Positions 23,537 through 27,165 of a stretch of 27,165 nucleotides of DNA are shown in pieces. Numbering within the stretch: position 1 is the first letter of the stretch; the number at the start of each line of letters is the position of its first letter. A model generated the notes under the pieces. The model was not told where the DNA came from, ran no database searches, and was given only the letters and a program-made list of their open reading frames with translations. Both the position numbers and the translations under genes were made by a program. This stretch comes from Flavobacteriaceae bacterium (GTDB lineage Bacteria > Bacteroidota > Bacteroidia > Flavobacteriales > Flavobacteriaceae): contig PAYI01000009.1 in NCBI GenBank assembly GCA_002714815.1, positions 93,815 through 120,979 on the forward strand. The letters run 5' to 3'.

Positions 23537-24130
23537 ATGGGATTATGGAAATATCTTTTTGGTAAAAAACCTTCTAAAAAGTTAGAGAAAAGCCCATACC
23601 TGCCTAAATCTGAAAGACCCCTTGATATCAGTTTTGCAGAAAATTTTACTTTAAACGGTGGATATTTTTTATATAATGATTCTATTGATTTAGTAAATTC
23701 AAATTTTAAAGAAATTTGTTTTGAAAATAATTGGAGCCCTAAACAGGTAGTATGTTTAAATCAAAATCTTTCGGACCTTTTTCAGACTTCTTATGTTGAT
23801 AAATCTTCTGGTAAATTAAACCACTTCGAAGCCCTTTTAATTAAATGCGAATATTTAATTTGTAATACAGGAAAGTTTTTATTGAGTAACAAACAGATTA
23901 ATCACTTTAAGCTAAATGATCTTCCAAAAACAATTATAGTTTCAGCTAAAATGAACCAGCTTACTAGGGACCTAAGTCAAGGTATGACTTTATTAAAAAA
24001 TAAATATAAAAATTCTATACCTACTAACATTACAACTCTCAAAACAGTTTTAAAAAGTAAAAAAGAGAAAAAAGATAGCTCTCATAATACTAATTCAAAA
24101 ATTATATATTTGTTATTAGAAGATTTTTGA
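23537..24130 (+). CDS. LUD (LutC-like) domain protein
   Basis: A 197-residue protein with a reduced LUD domain, the fold of lactate-utilisation proteins LutB and LutC. The stretch HFEALLIKCEYLICNTGKFL followed by LLSNKQINHF matches the usual core where a Gly is followed by a conserved acidic or polar residue; the last part is charged and probably disordered (LKSKKEKKDSSHNTNSK). No iron-sulfur cluster motif is present and no lutA or lutB is nearby, so lactate oxidation is unlikely. It sits 11 bp after ftsH and 64 bp before cdsA, a position I recall as conserved in Flavobacteriia, which suggests a role linked to the membrane or FtsH. Function unknown. Confidence 0.75.
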   Translation: MGLWKYLFGKKPSKKLEKSPYLPKSERPLDISFAENFTLNGGYFLYNDSIDLVNSNFKEICFENNWSPKQVVCLNQNLSDLFQTSYVDKSSGKLNHFEALLIKCEYLICNTGKFLLSNKQINHFKLNDLPKTIIVSAKMNQLTRDLSQGMTLLKNKYKNSIPTNITTLKTVLKSKKEKKDSSHNTNSKIIYLLLEDF

Positions 24131-24194
24131 GTTTTTAAAAAAATCTAAGAAATTATTTGCTTTTATATAAAATATAGGATTAAAATTAGAAGGT

Positions 24195-24998
24195 TTGAGA
24201 GATTTGGTTATTCGGAGTATTTCTGGACTTCTATATGCGTCGCTAATCATTTCATCGGCTTTATATTCAGATCTTAGCTTTATAATTGTTATTTTTATTT
24301 TTTCTTCGCTAGCCTTATATGAATTTCAAAAACTTATCCAATATAAAAGCCCTGTTCCCTTTATCCTCTTCGGTGTAATTGTATTTCAATTCTATAGTAA
24401 AAGACTTAATCCATACTTGCACTTGATTCTACTTGGACTTTGTGTTTTTACAAATCTAATATTAGCTTACTTTCTTTTTACAAAAAGGAAAATTATAATG
24501 TTACCAATCCAAAAAACTGCAGCAACATTATTTTACATTGTAGCCTCAGGATATTTTATAATTACAACTTCTTCTTTAATTTCAAAATTTGAAAATGGTA
24601 TTTCAATTACTATGTATATTCTTATTTGGGTAAATAACAGCTTCGCTTATCTATTTGGTAAGCAATGGGGCAAAAACCTTCTTTTCAATGAAATTTCTCC
24701 CAAAAAAACTTGGGAAGGCTTTTGGGGAGGTGCTTTAATGTGCTTTTTATCTAGTTTTTTTATGACACCATATCATCCATCATATCCTGTTTGGACTATT
24801 CCCATCTTATCAATATTAATTGTAGCAACTTGTACTACAGGAGACCTAATACAATCAAAATTTAAAAGACAGGCCGAAGTAAAAGATAGCGGATCATTGA
24901 TCCCAGGACATGGTGGATTTTATGATCGTATGGATAGCGTTCTATATACAGCTCCTTTTATTTTTTTAATTTTAATGATAATAAATTATGTTTCATAA
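24195..24998 (+). CDS. cdsA: Phosphatidate cytidylyltransferase
   Basis: A 267-residue integral membrane enzyme making CDP-diacylglycerol from phosphatidate and CTP, the branch-point precursor of bacterial phospholipids. Several hydrophobic helices cover the sequence, and the C-terminal signature TTGDLIQSKFKRQAEVKDSG then SLIPGHGGFYDRMDS is complete. The start is taken as TTG at 24195 (MRDLVIRSISGLLYASLI), because no ATG is available before the conserved N-terminal part and the frame is closed by TAA at 24168. AGAAGG sits too close to it to be a normal ribosome-binding site. The gene overlaps psd by 11 bases, so CdsA and Psd are probably made together. Confidence 0.93.
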   Translation: MRDLVIRSISGLLYASLIISSALYSDLSFIIVIFIFSSLALYEFQKLIQYKSPVPFILFGVIVFQFYSKRLNPYLHLILLGLCVFTNLILAYFLFTKRKIIMLPIQKTAATLFYIVASGYFIITTSSLISKFENGISITMYILIWVNNSFAYLFGKQWGKNLLFNEISPKKTWEGFWGGALMCFLSSFFMTPYHPSYPVWTIPILSILIVATCTTGDLIQSKFKRQAEVKDSGSLIPGHGGFYDRMDSVLYTAPFIFLILMIINYVS

Positions 24999-25644
24999 GG
25001 AAGGATATCAAATTATTATGTCTTCATTTGTAATTGCAGCCGCAATTTCAATTACAGCTGAATATAAATTAGAAAATGTATTTATTTTAAAATTTTTTTT
25101 ACAACTATTTGCACTAATACAACTTATCCTTGTACTTCAATTTTTCAGAAACCCTAGGAGAATAACACCAAAAAATGAAGGTCATCTTATAGCCCCTGTC
25201 GATGGAAAAGTTGTTATTATTAAAGAGGTTTATGAAAAAGAATATTTCAAAGATAAGCGCTTACAGGTATCCATTTTTATGTCACCTTTAAATGTTCATG
25301 TAACTCGATATGCATTGAGTGGAACTGTAAAATTTAGCAAATATCATCCAGGGAAGTATCTAGTTGCCTGGAATCCAAAATCCTCTGATCTAAATGAAAG
25401 AACAACAGTAGTTATTAAAAATAATACTTTTGGAGAAATTTTATATCGCCAAATTGCTGGAGCAGTAGCTCGACGTATAGTGAATTATGCAAAGGAGGGT
25501 GAAAAAGTTGTTCAAGGAGAAGACGCTGGATTTATAAAATTTGGTTCTCGAGTGGATTTGTTCCTGCCCCTAAATACAGCTATTAATGTAGCTATCAACG
25601 ATAAGGTAAAAGGTGGAGTTCAGATGATAGCTCATAAAACTTAA
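24988..25644 (+). CDS. psd: Phosphatidylserine decarboxylase
   Basis: A 218-residue short-type decarboxylase turning phosphatidylserine into phosphatidylethanolamine at the inner membrane. A hydrophobic N-terminus (VFILKFFLQLFALIQLILVL) anchors it. The catalytic part shows APVDGKVVIIKEV, SIFMSPLNVHVTRYALSG, and the self-cleavage motif FGSRVD, where the chain is cut between Gly186 and Ser187 to leave a pyruvoyl group. The fold with a cleavage GS instead of LGST is typical for the short PSD-A type. It shares 11 bases with cdsA, and its stop overlaps the convergent valS stop in the tetranucleotide TTAA. No pssA lies in this window. Confidence 0.95.
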   Translation: MFHKEGYQIIMSSFVIAAAISITAEYKLENVFILKFFLQLFALIQLILVLQFFRNPRRITPKNEGHLIAPVDGKVVIIKEVYEKEYFKDKRLQVSIFMSPLNVHVTRYALSGTVKFSKYHPGKYLVAWNPKSSDLNERTTVVIKNNTFGEILYRQIAGAVARRIVNYAKEGEKVVQGEDAGFIKFGSRVDLFLPLNTAINVAINDKVKGGVQMIAHKT

Positions 25645-27165
25645 AGTGATGCTAAACTTTTTTCAAGTAAAGTTATTTTTTCTTTTGCGTCAGCTACTTT
25701 TTTCCGTTCTATAAAAACAACTTTCTCTGGTGCATTACTAACAAAATTTTTATTAGATAATTTTTTTTCTGCAGATTCAAGAAAACCTTTCATATAATTC
25801 AATTCATCATTCAATTTCTGACGTTCGGTTTCTAAATTATATGAAGCTTCGATAGGAATAAAAAATTCATAAGTATCCACACGAAAACTACCACCAAAAT
25901 TCTTTTTAGATACTAAATTGTAATTTATAGAATTTAGTCCTCCTATCTTTTTTATACTTGCTTCAAAAGGGAGAGGTTCATTATTTTTTTCTGTAAAAAT
26001 ATCAATGGTTTCTTTAAAAGAAATATTATTTTCCTTTCTGAAATTTCGAATTCCAGCAATTATTTCTTGAGCTAAGGAAAATGAAGAAATAGGTTTGGAA
26101 TCAAATTTTTCAGTCTTGGGCCAAAAAGAAATCATAAGAGCTTCGTCTTTATTTCTCGGAGAAATAAAATGCCATAATTCTTCAGTTAAAAAAGGCATAA
26201 ATGGATGTAATAATCTTAAATTATTTTCAAATAGAGTTATTGTTTTTTGATAAGTCTCTTGATCTATTGATTCCCCATAAGTAGGCTTTACCAACTCGAG
26301 AAACCAAGAGCAGAAATCATCCCACATCAATTTATATATTGACATTAGTGCATCTGAAATTCGATACTTTTCAAAATTGTTATTTACCCAAGACAAAGTT
26401 TTCTGAAAGTGATTTTCATACCATGTCAATGCTTCTTTTGATGCTGGCAAGGCAACTCTCTTGACATCTACTTCCCATCCTTCAATCAATCGGTATGCGT
26501 TCCAAATCTTATTTGCAAAATTTTTTCCTTGCTGGCAAAGACTTTCATCAAAAAGTAAGTCGTTCCCTGCTGCAGAACTAAGCATTAACCCCACCCGAAC
26601 TGCATCGGCACCAAACTTATTAATAAGCTTTAATGGATCAGGGGAGTTCCCTAATTGTTTTGACATTTTCCTTCCATTTTTATCTCGAACTAAGCCAGTT
26701 AAATAGACTTTGGTGAAAGGGGGGCTTTTTCGGTATTCATAACCTGACATTATCATGCGTGCAACCCAAAAGAATAGAATATCAGGACCTGTAACTAAAT
26801 CTTGGGTTGGGTAATAGTATTTAATATCTTCATTGATTGGATTTCGGATTCCATCAAATACTGAAATAGGCCATAGCCATGAGGAAAACCAAGTATCAAG
26901 AACATCTTCATCTTGACTAAGATCACTCAAAGACAAGTTTTGATTTTTTGTTACTTTTTTAGCTTTTTCTAAAGCCTCTTCTGGCGTAACTGCAACCACA
27001 AAATCTTGCTTTCCATTTCCATAGTAATATGCTGGGATACGTTGACCCCACCATAATTGTCTTGAAATATTCCAATCTCGGATGTTTACCATCCAATTGC
27101 GATAGGTGTTTTTAAATTTTTCAGGAAATAATTCAATTTCGCTAGATTTTAATACTGCCTCTATA
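25641..27165 (-). CDS. valS: Valyl-tRNA synthetase (partial, N-terminus missing)
   Basis: The C-terminal 507 residues or so of a class I valyl-tRNA synthetase, which charges tRNA-Val and edits mischarged threonine. The frame remains open through the right edge, so the N-terminal HIGH region and most of the editing domain lie outside. Seen here: NWMVNIRDWNISRQLWWGQR, DVLDTWFSSWLWPISV, the KMSKQ signature at 26669-26655 (NGRKMSKQLGNSPDP), a ValRS-type NKFGADAVRVGLMLSS, the anticodon-binding helical domain, and the C-terminal coiled coil (LNDELNYMKGFLESAEKKLS, PEKVVFIERKKVADAKEKI) that contacts the tRNA arm. An internal ATG at 27092 is not the start. The stop overlaps psd by four bases. Confidence 0.96.
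   Translation of the reverse strand, partial: IEAVLKSSEIELFPEKFKNTYRNWMVNIRDWNISRQLWWGQRIPAYYYGNGKQDFVVAVTPEEALEKAKKVTKNQNLSLSDLSQDEDVLDTWFSSWLWPISVFDGIRNPINEDIKYYYPTQDLVTGPDILFFWVARMIMSGYEYRKSPPFTKVYLTGLVRDKNGRKMSKQLGNSPDPLKLINKFGADAVRVGLMLSSAAGNDLLFDESLCQQGKNFANKIWNAYRLIEGWEVDVKRVALPASKEALTWYENHFQKTLSWVNNNFEKYRISDALMSIYKLMWDDFCSWFLELVKPTYGESIDQETYQKTITLFENNLRLLHPFMPFLTEELWHFISPRNKDEALMISFWPKTEKFDSKPISSFSLAQEIIAGIRNFRKENNISFKETIDIFTEKNNEPLPFEASIKKIGGLNSINYNLVSKKNFGGSFRVDTYEFFIPIEASYNLETERQKLNDELNYMKGFLESAEKKLSNKNFVSNAPEKVVFIERKKVADAKEKITLLEKSLASL

Noticed and set aside
1..27165. CRISPR array, insertion sequence, prophage or toxin-antitoxin locus
   Set aside because: I saw no regularly spaced repeats, transposase, integrase, phage structural gene, or paired small toxin and antitoxin genes on reading the window.

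Overview
The window is about 30% GC and reads as a chromosomal segment of a member of the Flavobacteriia (Bacteroidota), probably a compact marine lineage. This rests on the protein families present (DUF6702, a two-PASTA membrane protein beside rluD and ddl, a LUD protein between ftsH and cdsA, GH2 beta-galactosidase, M1 peptidase with a carboxypeptidase-regulatory-like neighbour), on Bacteroidota-type promoter elements (TTG ... TAnnTTTG) close upstream of several starts, and on the lack of obvious Shine-Dalgarno sequences. The lineage below that level is inference.

Positions 1-5200 are the accessory part. They hold the truncated end of a twin-arginine-signal aminotransferase, a tRNA-Val(GAC) with its terminator, a DUF411 lipoprotein, a decayed DUF4177-like pseudogene carrying three lesions, a 56-residue CxC...CxC mini-protein, a small lipoprotein, a SRPBCC protein, an unknown membrane protein, a DUF2147 protein and a small two-helix membrane protein. 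Gene density is low here and 956-1256 and 2413-2771 contain no convincing gene. From 5284 to 8472 lies a secreted GH2 beta-galactosidase with no polysaccharide-utilisation partners in view.

From 8656 onward the content is mostly conserved and tightly packed: flavin reductase-like protein and O-methyltransferase; TatA; a three-gene cluster on the minus strand (carboxypeptidase-regulatory-like protein, DUF6702 protein, M1 aminopeptidase-like protein); a GNAT acetyltransferase overlapping an M15 peptidase; YaaA; RluD-type pseudouridine synthase overlapping a PASTA protein; divergent ddl-coaD; NUDIX hydrolase; pyrE; birA; then rsfS-ftsH-LUD-cdsA-psd; and finally valS, cut by the right edge.

Functionally, the right half joins cell-wall precursor supply and trimming (Ddl, M15 peptidase, PASTA protein), CoA and pyrimidine synthesis (CoaD, PyrE), translation and ribosome functions (RluD, RsfS, ValS, tRNA-Val), membrane proteolysis (FtsH) and phospholipid synthesis (CdsA, Psd). 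I found no CRISPR array, insertion sequence, prophage, toxin-antitoxin or defence locus. I did not find a clear undescribed multi-gene system. The best leads are the pseudogene, the small Cys-rich protein, the nearly touching divergent starts of the NUDIX gene and pyrE, and the Tat-signal aminotransferase.
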